Assembly (NCBI GenBank): GCA_009773665.1
Contig: WSYE01000018.1
Span: 1-60,713 of the forward strand
Direction of reading: 5' to 3'
Origin: Desulfovibrionaceae bacterium
GTDB taxonomy: Bacteria; Desulfobacterota; Desulfovibrionia; Desulfovibrionales; Desulfovibrionaceae
Length of the DNA stretch: 60,713 bases
Made by a program: the position numbers and the translations under genes. Below are positions 43,608-51,709 of the stretch, one piece after another (position 1 is the first letter of the stretch; each line of letters starts with the position of its first letter). Under the pieces are notes generated by a model. That model worked only from the letters and a program-made list of their open reading frames with translations, had not been told where the DNA came from and made no database searches.

Positions 43608-45299
43608 ATGAGCGATACCGTCAAAGAGCATCTGGACTTTCTGCGCACCATCGTCGACGAGGACCTGAAAAGCGGCAAGTACGCCTCCGTGGCCACCCGC
43701 TTCCCTCCCGAGCCTAACGGCTACCTCCACGTCGGCCACGCCAAGTCCATCTGCCTCAACTTCGGCATCGCCAAGCAGTTCGGCGGCACTTGCAACCTGC
43801 GCTTCGACGACACCAACCCCTCCAAGGAAGAACAGGAATACGTCGATTCCATCCAGGCCGACGTCAACTGGCTGGGCTTCTCCTGGGACGACCGCATGTA
43901 TTTCGCGTCCGACTACTTCGAGAAGCTCTACGAATTCGCCGAAATGCTCATCCAACGCGGCCTTGCCTACGTGGACGACCAGACCGCCGAGCAGATCCGC
44001 GAGGCGCGCGGCACCCTGACCGAACCCGGCATCGACAGCCCGTACCGCAACCGCTCCGTGGACGAAAACCTGGAGCTGTTCCGGCGCATGCGCGCGGGGG
44101 ATTTCCCGGACGGCGCACGCGTGCTGCGGGCCAAGATCGACATGTCCTCGCCCAACATCGTGATGCGAGACCCCACCCTCTATCGCATCCGCCACGCCCA
44201 TCACCACCGCACCGGGGATGCGTGGTGCATCTACCCGATGTACGACTTCACCCACTGCATCTCCGACGCGCTGGAGCACATCACCCACTCCATCTGCACC
44301 CTGGAGTTCGAGAACAACCGCGAGCTGTACGACTGGGTGCTGGACAACCTGCCCGTGCCCTCGCGCCCCCGCCAGTACGAGTTCGCGCGCCTGAACCTGA
44401 CCTACGTTGTGGTCAGCAAGCGCCGCCTGATCCAGCTGGTCAGCGAGGGCCACGTCACCGGCTGGGACGACCCGCGCATGCCCACCATCCAGGGGCTGCG
44501 CCGCCGGGGATTCACGCCCGAGTCCATCCGCCTGTTCGCGGAGCGCATCGGCGTGGCCCGAGCCGCCAACACCGTGGAAATCGAGATGCTGGAAGCCTGC
44601 CTGCGCGAAGACCTGAACGACCGCGCCCCCCGCGCCCTGGCCGTTCTGCGCCCCGTAAAGGTAGTAATCACCAACTATCCCGAGGACCAGGAAGAAATCT
44701 TCGAGTGCCCCAACCACACCGAAAAGCCCGAACTCGGAACCCGCCAGATCCCCTTCTCGCGTGAGCTGTACATTGAGCAGGACGACTTCCGCGAGGTGCC
44801 GCCCAAGGGCTACCACCGCCTGTCACCCGGAAAGGAAGTGCGACTGCGCCACGCGTATTACGTCACCTGCACCGACGTGCTGAAGGACCCCGAGACCGGC
44901 GACGTGACCGAGATCCGCTGCACCTACGATCCGGCCACGCGCGGCGGCTGGTCCAACGACGGGCGCAAGGTCAAGGGAACCATCCACTGGGTCAGCGCAA
45001 AACACGCGGCCTGGGCCGAAGTGCGCCTCTACGACCGCCTGTTCACCAAACCAGACCCCATGGCAGTGGAAGAAGGCAAGGACTTCAAAGACTACGTGAA
45101 CCCAAACGCCCTGGAAGTGCTGCCCAACTGCCCGGTGGAACAGAGCCTCGCCCAGGCCACGCCCGAGCAGTTCTTCCAGTTCGAACGGCTGGGCTACTTC
45201 GTGGCCGACCGCCGCGACCACGGCCCGGACCGGCTGGTGTTTAACAGGAGCGTCGGTTTGAGAGACTCCTGGGCCAAGCAGGAGAAGAAGGGCGCGTAG
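43608..45299 (+). CDS. glnS: Glutaminyl-tRNA synthetase
   Basis: This 563-residue class I synthetase has the HIGH-type motif [15 protein letters not shown] (about 33-47), the KMSKS-equivalent VVSKRRL near 267, and GlnRS features [17 protein letters not shown] and [16 protein letters not shown]. It attaches glutamine to tRNA-Gln in the cytoplasm. ATG 43608 begins the conserved N-terminus; the 44 upstream in-frame codons are low-complexity. The 288 bp before it hold short direct repeats (GCCCGCCCT) but no gene. Confidence 0.96.
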   Translation: MSDTVKEHLDFLRTIVDEDLKSGKYASVATRFPPEPNGYLHVGHAKSICLNFGIAKQFGGTCNLRFDDTNPSKEEQEYVDSIQADVNWLGFSWDDRMYFASDYFEKLYEFAEMLIQRGLAYVDDQTAEQIREARGTLTEPGIDSPYRNRSVDENLELFRRMRAGDFPDGARVLRAKIDMSSPNIVMRDPTLYRIRHAHHHRTGDAWCIYPMYDFTHCISDALEHITHSICTLEFENNRELYDWVLDNLPVPSRPRQYEFARLNLTYVVVSKRRLIQLVSEGHVTGWDDPRMPTIQGLRRRGFTPESIRLFAERIGVARAANTVEIEMLEACLREDLNDRAPRALAVLRPVKVVITNYPEDQEEIFECPNHTEKPELGTRQIPFSRELYIEQDDFREVPPKGYHRLSPGKEVRLRHAYYVTCTDVLKDPETGDVTEIRCTYDPATRGGWSNDGRKVKGTIHWVSAKHAAWAEVRLYDRLFTKPDPMAVEEGKDFKDYVNPNALEVLPNCPVEQSLAQATPEQFFQFERLGYFVADRRDHGPDRLVFNRSVGLRDSWAKQEKKGA

Positions 45300-45645
45300 G
45301 GACGAGAGATCTGGAAGAAGAGGAAGAGAAGACCAGGGCTCTGGCCTGGACCCGCTGGGGGAGAAGCCTCCCCCAGACCCGGCTATTAGCTTCGCGTTGT
45401 GCGCGGGAGCATTGAGTTGGGACTGGTGGTTGGTCGGGAGCATTCAATGCCGTACATGCCAGCGGACAAGCACATCAAACAGGAAGACCTGAAACGCGGC
45501 TTTGCGCGCTTCAGGTCTTTTGGCTGACGAAATACTACGCTGTAACAGGCGGTTACGCGAAGCGAATGCAGGGTCCAGGGGGATCATCCCCCTGGCGGGT
45601 GCAGGGCGGAGCCCGCCGGGGTCTGGGGCAGCGCCCCAGCCTCAA
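45300..45645. repeat. Non-coding region with two GC hairpin blocks
   Basis: The region contains a 9-bp hairpin (CTGGGGGAG-N4-CTCCCCCAG, 45355-45376) with nearby GGACC/CCAGGGC elements, and a second block: a 21-base hairpin at 45575-45595 and CTGGGGC-N3-GCCCCAG at 45623-45639, just past the stop of the minus-strand PAP2 gene. Similar units recur at 46557-46596. They look like interspersed terminator-type hairpin repeats. Confidence 0.6.
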
Positions 45646-46317
45646 CTACTTGAGCCCCTGCTGGGCGCGCAGTTCGGCCTTGGCTTCGTTGAAATCGCTC
45701 TGGAATTGCGAGCTGGCGAACAGGTCGGCCAGGAAGATGCCGGTCGCCATCTGGGCGGCGGAGACGTCGGTGGGCCAGTGCTGGCCCAGGATCAGGCGGT
45801 TCAGGCCGTACTGGACGCCGTAGGTCAGGAGCTGGCCCTGTTTTTCCGGGAGCATGTCGCCGAGCAGCACGCCGTCGACGAGCCCCAGCAGGGCGTGGCT
45901 GCTGGGGTAGGAAGCTGGAGTGACTGGCCCCTGGCTGTTGTAGATATCCTTGAGGGTGTCGTTGGCGTTCTGGGTGTTGATGGTGACCTTGATGAAGAAG
46001 GCGTTCGTAGCCAGGAGGTTCCGGGCGGTGAAGTCCTCGCCAAGCACAGCTGAGAAGTCGAAGACCGACGGGATCGCGTCCGCCTGGGCCTGGGCCACCA
46101 TCTGCGGGGTGGCGGTATTCATTACCGTATTCAGGATGAGCATGTTTGCCCCCTGCGCGGCGGTCCCTGGGGCAGGCGGCTGCGGCAGGAGCATAAGCGC
46201 TTGCAACGCGGCTGCGTTGCTGGAGAAATAGGCATCGGGACCAAGTGATTGCCCAAGGCAGAATGTTGGCAGGGTCAGGGCGATAAGAACGGCCATGGAC
46301 ACGGCGAATGATCGCAT
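45646..46317 (-). CDS. PAP2-like phosphatase, exported
   Basis: The 223-residue protein has a signal peptide (VLIALTLPTFCLGQ). A class A acid phosphatase/PAP2 core is recognised by YPSSHALLG and LGQHWPTDVSAAQ, which supply the two catalytic His residues. The first motif (KxxxxxxRP) is not evident; the corresponding region reads DTLKDIYNSQGPVTPA, so activity may differ. ATG 46317 follows GGGAGG. Hairpin repeats follow the stop. Confidence 0.8.
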   Translation of the reverse strand: MRSFAVSMAVLIALTLPTFCLGQSLGPDAYFSSNAAALQALMLLPQPPAPGTAAQGANMLILNTVMNTATPQMVAQAQADAIPSVFDFSAVLGEDFTARNLLATNAFFIKVTINTQNANDTLKDIYNSQGPVTPASYPSSHALLGLVDGVLLGDMLPEKQGQLLTYGVQYGLNRLILGQHWPTDVSAAQMATGIFLADLFASSQFQSDFNEAKAELRAQQGLK

Positions 46318-46556
46318 AAACAGCCTCCCACTCGGTTAATCCGACAGAGTATCCGTGCGGACTTTTCGCACTGCCGCTGTATTCCCGCAGACGTCCTGAT
46401 GAAACGGGTATTACAGTTGACGGCTAATTCTGTTCACAGAACAGCTGTGATTGCAACGCATTTGCTTTTGGCGGCTCCGAGCAGACTCTTCGCGCTCCTA
46501 CCTAATGGGCGACATTTCCACACTTCCCCCAAGCCTGCGCGAAGCCAGTTGAGGGT

Positions 46557-46596
46557 CCAGGGCGGAGCCCTGGCAGGACCTGGGACGGAGTCCCAG
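46557..46596. repeat. GC hairpin repeats downstream of the receiver gene
   Basis: Two successive hairpins share a GGA loop: CCAGGGC-GGA-GCCCTGG at 46557-46573 and CTGGGAC-GGA-GTCCCAG at 46580-46596. They end 12 bp before the stop of the minus-strand receiver gene and probably terminate it. They are related to the block at 45575-45639. Confidence 0.65.
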
Positions 46597-46608
46597 CCTC
46601 GCCAGCGG

Positions 46609-47073
46609 CTACTGCCCTGACGTGTCCACGAATATCTGCCGGATTGTCACCACGAGTTCCGCGAAGCAGAACGGCTTGACGATGTAAGCCGTGGCGCTGT
46701 GCTTGCCTGCCATGAGTATGCTGTCCGTCTTGGCCTCGCTGGTAACCAGAACGAACGGCACAGCAGGCGTTCCCGACTCCTTCCTGACCTTGTCCAGGAG
46801 CTCGATCCCGGACAGGCGCGGCATTTTCCAGTCCGATATGATCAGGTCGAATTTTCCCTCACCCTGTATCAAGCCCCAGGCTTCTTCCCCGTTCTTGGCT
46901 GCAGTGACGCTTCCCATGCCCATCCGGGCCAGGTACTCCTTCAAAACGTGCAGCATGCTTGCGGAGTCATCCACCACGAGGACTTTTAATCCTCTGAATA
47001 CTGCTAGATCGCTCTCGCTGGTATCAACTTTCAACGCGCTCTCGCCGCAACTGTCAGTGATGCTTTCATTCAT
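46609..47073 (-). CDS. Stand-alone response regulator receiver
   Basis: The 154-residue protein has a 28-residue N-terminal extension and then a CheY-like receiver: VLVVDDSASMLHVLKEYL, phosphoacceptor Asp in LIISDWKMPRLSG, LVTSEA and YIVKPF. There is no output domain. ATG 47073 has a GGAGG about 10 bases upstream. The N-terminal extension is rich in Ser, Glu and Asp. Confidence 0.88.
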   Translation of the reverse strand: MNESITDSCGESALKVDTSESDLAVFRGLKVLVVDDSASMLHVLKEYLARMGMGSVTAAKNGEEAWGLIQGEGKFDLIISDWKMPRLSGIELLDKVRKESGTPAVPFVLVTSEAKTDSILMAGKHSATAYIVKPFCFAELVVTIRQIFVDTSGQ

Positions 47074-47338
47074 GGGTGAAGAACCTCCATACATGATTGC
47101 ATTCTTTTCCCTTCCAACTCATACAGGATTTTCGGCTTTTACATATGTAACAACTTCCGATTTCAACAGTTGTTATCTTGAGAGCTTGAAATCCAAGCGA
47201 ACGGTTTACTCGCTGCGCGTGGACTCCGCCCCTGGACTTGGCTAACAGTTATCACCATTGCCAAGTTTCGCGCAAGGCACGTCTGTCCTGGGCGCATAGC
47301 AACAGGTCGTTGCCGAATGTCCTCAAGCGCACCACCTT

Positions 47339-47543
47339 CTCCGCCTTCGCCATTTTCCTTTTCGTGAAACACCGCCCGTGGTATTCTTCCTTCAGACGAT
47401 TAACCCGAAGGAAAGGCCACCATGCTTTGGGACCGCCACGACCTCGAGCGCTACGAGCGCTGGCTGGCTCCGCCTACGGGGCCTATGCTCTGGCGCAGGA
47501 GTGCCGCCTGTTGGAGTGGGTTACTGCGGGCTGGCCCCGGCGA
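47339..47543 (+). pseudogene. 5' fragment of the methyltransferase gene at 49650, with its upstream region
   Basis: These 205 bp match 49567-49772 at about 93% by eye. The match covers about 80 bp upstream of the start codon and the first 40 codons. A 1-base deletion after ERWLA-type codons shifts the frame, so only a remnant is encoded. The match breaks exactly after CCCCGGCGA. It bounds the second AT-rich island on its left. Confidence 0.88.
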
Positions 47544-47832
47544 ATGATCGCATGCTGCTTCTCCTCGCTTGCTTGCCGGATGACATGATCCAGGACATAT
47601 CCTGATTCTCAAGGCCTGATACGGATGTGCGTTTCGAAACAATCATGGACATTGCTTATGAAATACCCACTCTCTTTTCAATCCTGCTGCCCTTTGCGAT
47701 ACACTGTACTTTTAACTTTTATTTCATCATTGCATGCAATGTTTCCTACTACAGTGACGTATTGAGTCTTTCACGTCCCGTGTCTTACGTTTTTTTTGAA
47801 CACCAAAGTTGTACCGCAGGAAATTGTAATAC
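47544..47832. other. Left part of island 2, no supported gene
   Basis: AT-rich sequence with short overlapping ORFs (one at 47627-47887 encodes hydrophobic residues) but no recognisable domain or good ribosome site. It may carry the promoter of the SGNH gene. Confidence 0.35.
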
Positions 47833-49527
47833 ATGCGTTCTCACAAGCCTACGACCATACTCTCCATATCTATATTTTTGTGTGTGATTTTTTCATTTTT
47901 TTGTATGGAATTTGTTGCCAGACTCAACAAGTCTATTTTAAACATTCAACCTGTTCCACATTTTTTCAGCAACAAGCTCGGGAATCTGAAACCATACCTC
48001 AGCGCATCGGCGTTCTCGCATCCACGCATCCCATATCTCTACTCAACGGACAGGAATGGTTTTCGCTCAAATAGCAGCACAAACATTACAACACCAGACA
48101 AGATTATCTTGTGCCTTGGCGATTCGTATACATTTGGAGTCAGTGTTCCTGACACCGCTACCTTTCCCGCTGCGCTCGAAAAGCAGCTTAACTTGAAATC
48201 AGAATCATCAGCACCGTCGTATCGGATCATCAACTCCGGAACCCCTGATACTGGCATCGAGGATATTTACCTTTATTACATTGACAAAGCTCGAAACATA
48301 AAACCTAATTTGGTTATCCTGCAATTCGACATTCACAATATACGCCTCCTCTCCAAGCAATATCGGTACAAATTCATTCAGCAGGACAACTCGTACAACA
48401 TTTTCAAGGATATTTCCCTGGCGCGCGACATATCCCTCCTTTTTACAAAACAACTTGAACAATATCCTGGTTATTCTTCGCTTTCTAAATGGATTTTAGA
48501 GAACCAGACACAACCTGATGATTCCCGCAACATGGATATTGCCATGCAATTTCTTGGAAAGCGCGAGTACACCATATCCAGGACTGTCGACGACCTCCTC
48601 TCCGAGGATAAACGAATTCTCAACGAAGAGAACCTGGAAGCACTCTGGCCCCTTTGGAATCGATATCTTGATGTTCTTCTGAAGCTCAAACAATCCGTTG
48701 AGTCTGACGGAATCGACTTCCTCCTGGTCATCACTCCGCACCACGAGCAGATGAACTCATTCGACAATGCTCCTTCAGCAGCGCTCATCCCATTTTGCAT
48801 CAAAAACAACATAAAGTACCTTGATCTCACGGAAAAATTCAGATCTCTCACACGGGACAATGGCGTCGAGTTGTTTTGCAAACCGTTTGACTACCACTGC
48901 AATGTACTCGGCAATTCTATCATTGCAGACGGCATATCCAAGCGGATCGACTCCATCGGTGAGGCTCCACGGAAGATTGCAGTCTTTACGAAAAACTTAC
49001 CGTCCTACAACCATGTCGTTCCTGACAAGATAATGGTCACATTCGATGAATCAGGGTATCCACGCCTCTCTTCAACAGATTTTGTGGAGATCGTGAATTT
49101 CAAACGCGACAACACCATTATCAAAAACGAAGGTGACGGCTCCATCAAGTATGTGACATGCGACCTCAGGAACGCACCCACCGCATCCGCAACGCTTGAG
49201 CTTCGCATGAAAACATCCATCGAACAAGTTGGACTTGTTTTTTTTCCCCATCTCCTGGATGGGGACAACCGCTCTAATGCATTTACCGCGTCACTTTCCG
49301 CCAACAATGAGGAAGCCAGTTTTTCAACCTCCAACACCAACTTTCCGGAACGCTGGAAAGACCTCGAAAACATGTACCATGTGACACTCAAACCTTCGTC
49401 GGCTTCAATCGACTCAATCACCGTGAAACTTGGTTTTGTCCGCGATGGCGGGTTCATCTTCGAAAACAAAGGCAAACAATCTTTTCGGCGCTTCGAACTG
49501 CTTCTCTACCCTCCGGACAAGGGCTGA
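47833..49527 (+). CDS. SGNH/GDSL-type hydrolase, membrane-anchored
   Basis: This 564-residue protein has an N-terminal anchor helix (about residues 8-25). An SGNH hydrolase domain follows, with LCLGDSYTFG (nucleophile Ser98), IINSGTPDTG, LQFDIHNIRLL (block III-like) and the catalytic Asp-His in FDYHCNVLGN near residue 352. A C-terminal beta-rich domain of about 130 residues follows. It probably deacylates or acylates a surface polymer. The gene is AT-rich against a GC-rich background, with fragments of a host methyltransferase gene on its left and the intact copy on its right. Confidence 0.82.
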   Translation: MRSHKPTTILSISIFLCVIFSFFCMEFVARLNKSILNIQPVPHFFSNKLGNLKPYLSASAFSHPRIPYLYSTDRNGFRSNSSTNITTPDKIILCLGDSYTFGVSVPDTATFPAALEKQLNLKSESSAPSYRIINSGTPDTGIEDIYLYYIDKARNIKPNLVILQFDIHNIRLLSKQYRYKFIQQDNSYNIFKDISLARDISLLFTKQLEQYPGYSSLSKWILENQTQPDDSRNMDIAMQFLGKREYTISRTVDDLLSEDKRILNEENLEALWPLWNRYLDVLLKLKQSVESDGIDFLLVITPHHEQMNSFDNAPSAALIPFCIKNNIKYLDLTEKFRSLTRDNGVELFCKPFDYHCNVLGNSIIADGISKRIDSIGEAPRKIAVFTKNLPSYNHVVPDKIMVTFDESGYPRLSSTDFVEIVNFKRDNTIIKNEGDGSIKYVTCDLRNAPTASATLELRMKTSIEQVGLVFFPHLLDGDNRSNAFTASLSANNEEASFSTSNTNFPERWKDLENMYHVTLKPSSASIDSITVKLGFVRDGGFIFENKGKQSFRRFELLLYPPDKG

Positions 49528-49566
49528 GCGCATAGTGGCCCATGATGAGGTGGCATCCCGGCCATA

Positions 49567-49772
49567 CTCCGCCTACGCCATTTTCCTTTTCGTGAAACAC
49601 AGCCCGTGGTATTCTTCCTGTAGACGCATAACCCGAAGGAAAGGCCATCATGCTCTGGGACCGCCACGACCTCGAGCGCTACGAGCGCTGGCTTGCTTCG
49701 CCTCGCGGGGCCTATGCCCTGGCGCAGGAGTGCCGCCTGTTGGAGTGGGTCACTGCGGGCTGGCCCCGGCGA
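49567..49772 (+). repeat. Direct repeat bounding island 2 (right copy)
   Basis: This is the intact counterpart of 47339-47543, covering the promoter region and the 5' end of the methyltransferase gene. Same orientation, about 13 differences in 205 positions by eye. Confidence 0.88.
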
Positions 49773-50375
49773 TCCCGCACGCTCCTGGAGGTGGGCTGCG
49801 GCCCTGGCATGTTTCTGGATTTCTTCCACCGGGCAGGCTTTGACGTCACCGGCTTTGACAAGTCCCCGGTGATGCTCGAAGCCGCGCGAGAACGCCTGGG
49901 CCACCGGGCGGACTTCAACTTGGGCGACGCTGCCCACCTGCCCTACGACACGGACAGCTACGACTACGTTGCCATCCTGACCCTGCTGGAGTTCGCCCAG
50001 GACCCGCTGCGGGTACTGGACGAGGCCGTGCGCGTGGCCCGGCGCGGGGTAATCGTGGGGTATGTGAACCGCTTCTCGCTGTACCGTTTTTCAGCCAAGC
50101 GCCACAAACTCCTGAGCCAGGCACGATGGTTCACCCCTTGGGCCATGCGCAGGCTGATTCGCCGGGCAGTGGGACCGGCCCCGGTGCATGAGGGCTGTGT
50201 TCTGCCCGGCCCGGCCTGGACCTGGCGCGAGGGGTTCCCCCTCTGGGGCCTTGGCCGCATGGTGCTGCCAGTCCCCATAGGGGCCTACTGCGCTTTGTCC
50301 GTGGACCTTACCCGAGAGCCTCCGCTTACCCCCCTGGCTGCCTTTGCAGGTGCCCAGCCCTCAAAGAGTTTTTGA
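49650..50375 (+). CDS. Class I SAM-dependent methyltransferase
   Basis: This 241-residue protein carries LLEVGCGPGMFLDFFHRAGF (SAM motif I), VTGFDKSPVMLEAAR (motif II) and YVAILTLLEFAQDP (post-motif). It is a UbiE/BioC-like small-molecule methyltransferase; substrate unknown. It precedes hisS by 64 bp. Its 5' end and upstream region are duplicated on the far side of the SGNH island. Confidence 0.85.
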   Translation: MLWDRHDLERYERWLASPRGAYALAQECRLLEWVTAGWPRRSRTLLEVGCGPGMFLDFFHRAGFDVTGFDKSPVMLEAARERLGHRADFNLGDAAHLPYDTDSYDYVAILTLLEFAQDPLRVLDEAVRVARRGVIVGYVNRFSLYRFSAKRHKLLSQARWFTPWAMRRLIRRAVGPAPVHEGCVLPGPAWTWREGFPLWGLGRMVLPVPIGAYCALSVDLTREPPLTPLAAFAGAQPSKSF

Positions 50376-50439
50376 CAAGTCGAGGTGTTGGGGCTAACAG
50401 CCCGTGTTTGCGAGGCGCTCCGGCGCTGAAGGAACATCT

Positions 50440-51690
50440 ATGGAAAAAATCCAGAAAATCAAAGGTTTCGCGGACATACTGCCTCGCGACGCCCAAGTTT
50501 ACGACCGCCTGGAGCAGACCGCCAAGCGTGTTTTCGCTCAATACGGTTACAAGGAAGTGCGCCTGCCCATCCTTGAGCGCACGGAACTCTTCTCGCGCTC
50601 CATCGGCGAGGAGACGGACGTGGTCCAGAAGGAGATGTACACCTTCCCGGATCGCAAGGGCCGCTCATTGACCATGCGCCCCGAAGCCACGGCTGGCGTT
50701 GTACGCGCCTACGTGGAGAACGGCCTGCACGCCCAGGAGGAACTCTCCAAGCTCTATTGCGCAGGACCGATGTTCCGCTACGAGCGCCCTCAGAAGGGCC
50801 GCATGCGCCAGTTCCACCAGATCGACGTGGAGGCTTTCGGATCGCCCTCGCCCTACTTGGACGCCGAAATGCTCTTCATGCTGGCTCAGTTCCTGACGGA
50901 ACTCGGCCTCGAAGACCTGACCTTCGAGCTGAACTCGCTGGGGTGCAGCGCCCCCGATTGCCGCCCCGCCTACAACGACGCTCTGAACGAATACTTCCGG
51001 GGCTTCGACGGCGGCCAGCTCTGCGAGGACTGCCTGCGCCGCAAGCTGACCAACCCACTGCGCGTGTTGGACTGCAAGGTCCCGGCCTGTAAGGAACTGA
51101 CCCGCTCCGCGCCGAAGATCTCGGACTACCAGTGCCAGTCCTGCCGCGACCACTTCTCCACCGTCACCGCGCTTCTGGACGCGGGAGGGCTGAACTACAC
51201 CCTGAACCCTCGACTTGTGCGCGGCCTTGATTACTATGTGCGCACCACCTTCGAGGTGACCTCGGGCAAGATCGGCGCGCAGTCGGCCGTGGCTGGCGGA
51301 GGCCGCTACGACGGTCTGGTGAAGACGCTTGGCGGGCCGGACCTGCCGGGAGTGGGCTTTGCATGCGGCATGGAGCGTCTGGCCATGCTCATGGGCGAAT
51401 GTGCCGCTTACGCCCCTGACTTTTATCTGGCAGTGCTTGGCGAGGCCGGGCTGCACGCCGGGCTGCTGCTCACCCAGAAGCTCCGCGCCGCCGGGATGAC
51501 CGGCGAATGCGCCCTGGCCGCCAAATCCGCCAAGTCCCAGATGCGCCAGGCCGGAAAGTCCGGCGCCCGCTTCTGCCTGATCCTGGGCGATTCGGAACTC
51601 GAAGCCGGAACCATCGTGGTCAAGGACATGACCGCCGGAACCCAGGACACCGTAAGCCAGGACTCCCTCCTGGATCATCTTCGCAAGTAA
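50440..51690 (+). CDS. hisS: Histidyl-tRNA synthetase
   Basis: This 416-residue class II synthetase has motif 1 region GYKEVRLPILERTELFSRSI, motif 2 FRYERPQKGRMRQFHQIDVE, the histidine-binding LVRGLDYYVRTTFEV and motif 3 GVGFACGMERL, with the C-terminal anticodon-binding domain. ATG 50440 begins the conserved N-terminus (KIKGFADILP). aspS follows 19 bp downstream, a frequent pairing. Confidence 0.96.
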   Translation: MEKIQKIKGFADILPRDAQVYDRLEQTAKRVFAQYGYKEVRLPILERTELFSRSIGEETDVVQKEMYTFPDRKGRSLTMRPEATAGVVRAYVENGLHAQEELSKLYCAGPMFRYERPQKGRMRQFHQIDVEAFGSPSPYLDAEMLFMLAQFLTELGLEDLTFELNSLGCSAPDCRPAYNDALNEYFRGFDGGQLCEDCLRRKLTNPLRVLDCKVPACKELTRSAPKISDYQCQSCRDHFSTVTALLDAGGLNYTLNPRLVRGLDYYVRTTFEVTSGKIGAQSAVAGGGRYDGLVKTLGGPDLPGVGFACGMERLAMLMGECAAYAPDFYLAVLGEAGLHAGLLLTQKLRAAGMTGECALAAKSAKSQMRQAGKSGARFCLILGDSELEAGTIVVKDMTAGTQDTVSQDSLLDHLRK

Positions 51691-51709
51691 CCACCGGAGC
51701 ATACGTTTC

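Noticed and set aside
43092..44816. 574-codon minus-strand ORF opposite glnS
   Set aside because: Antisense shadow of glutaminyl-tRNA synthetase with no domain match.
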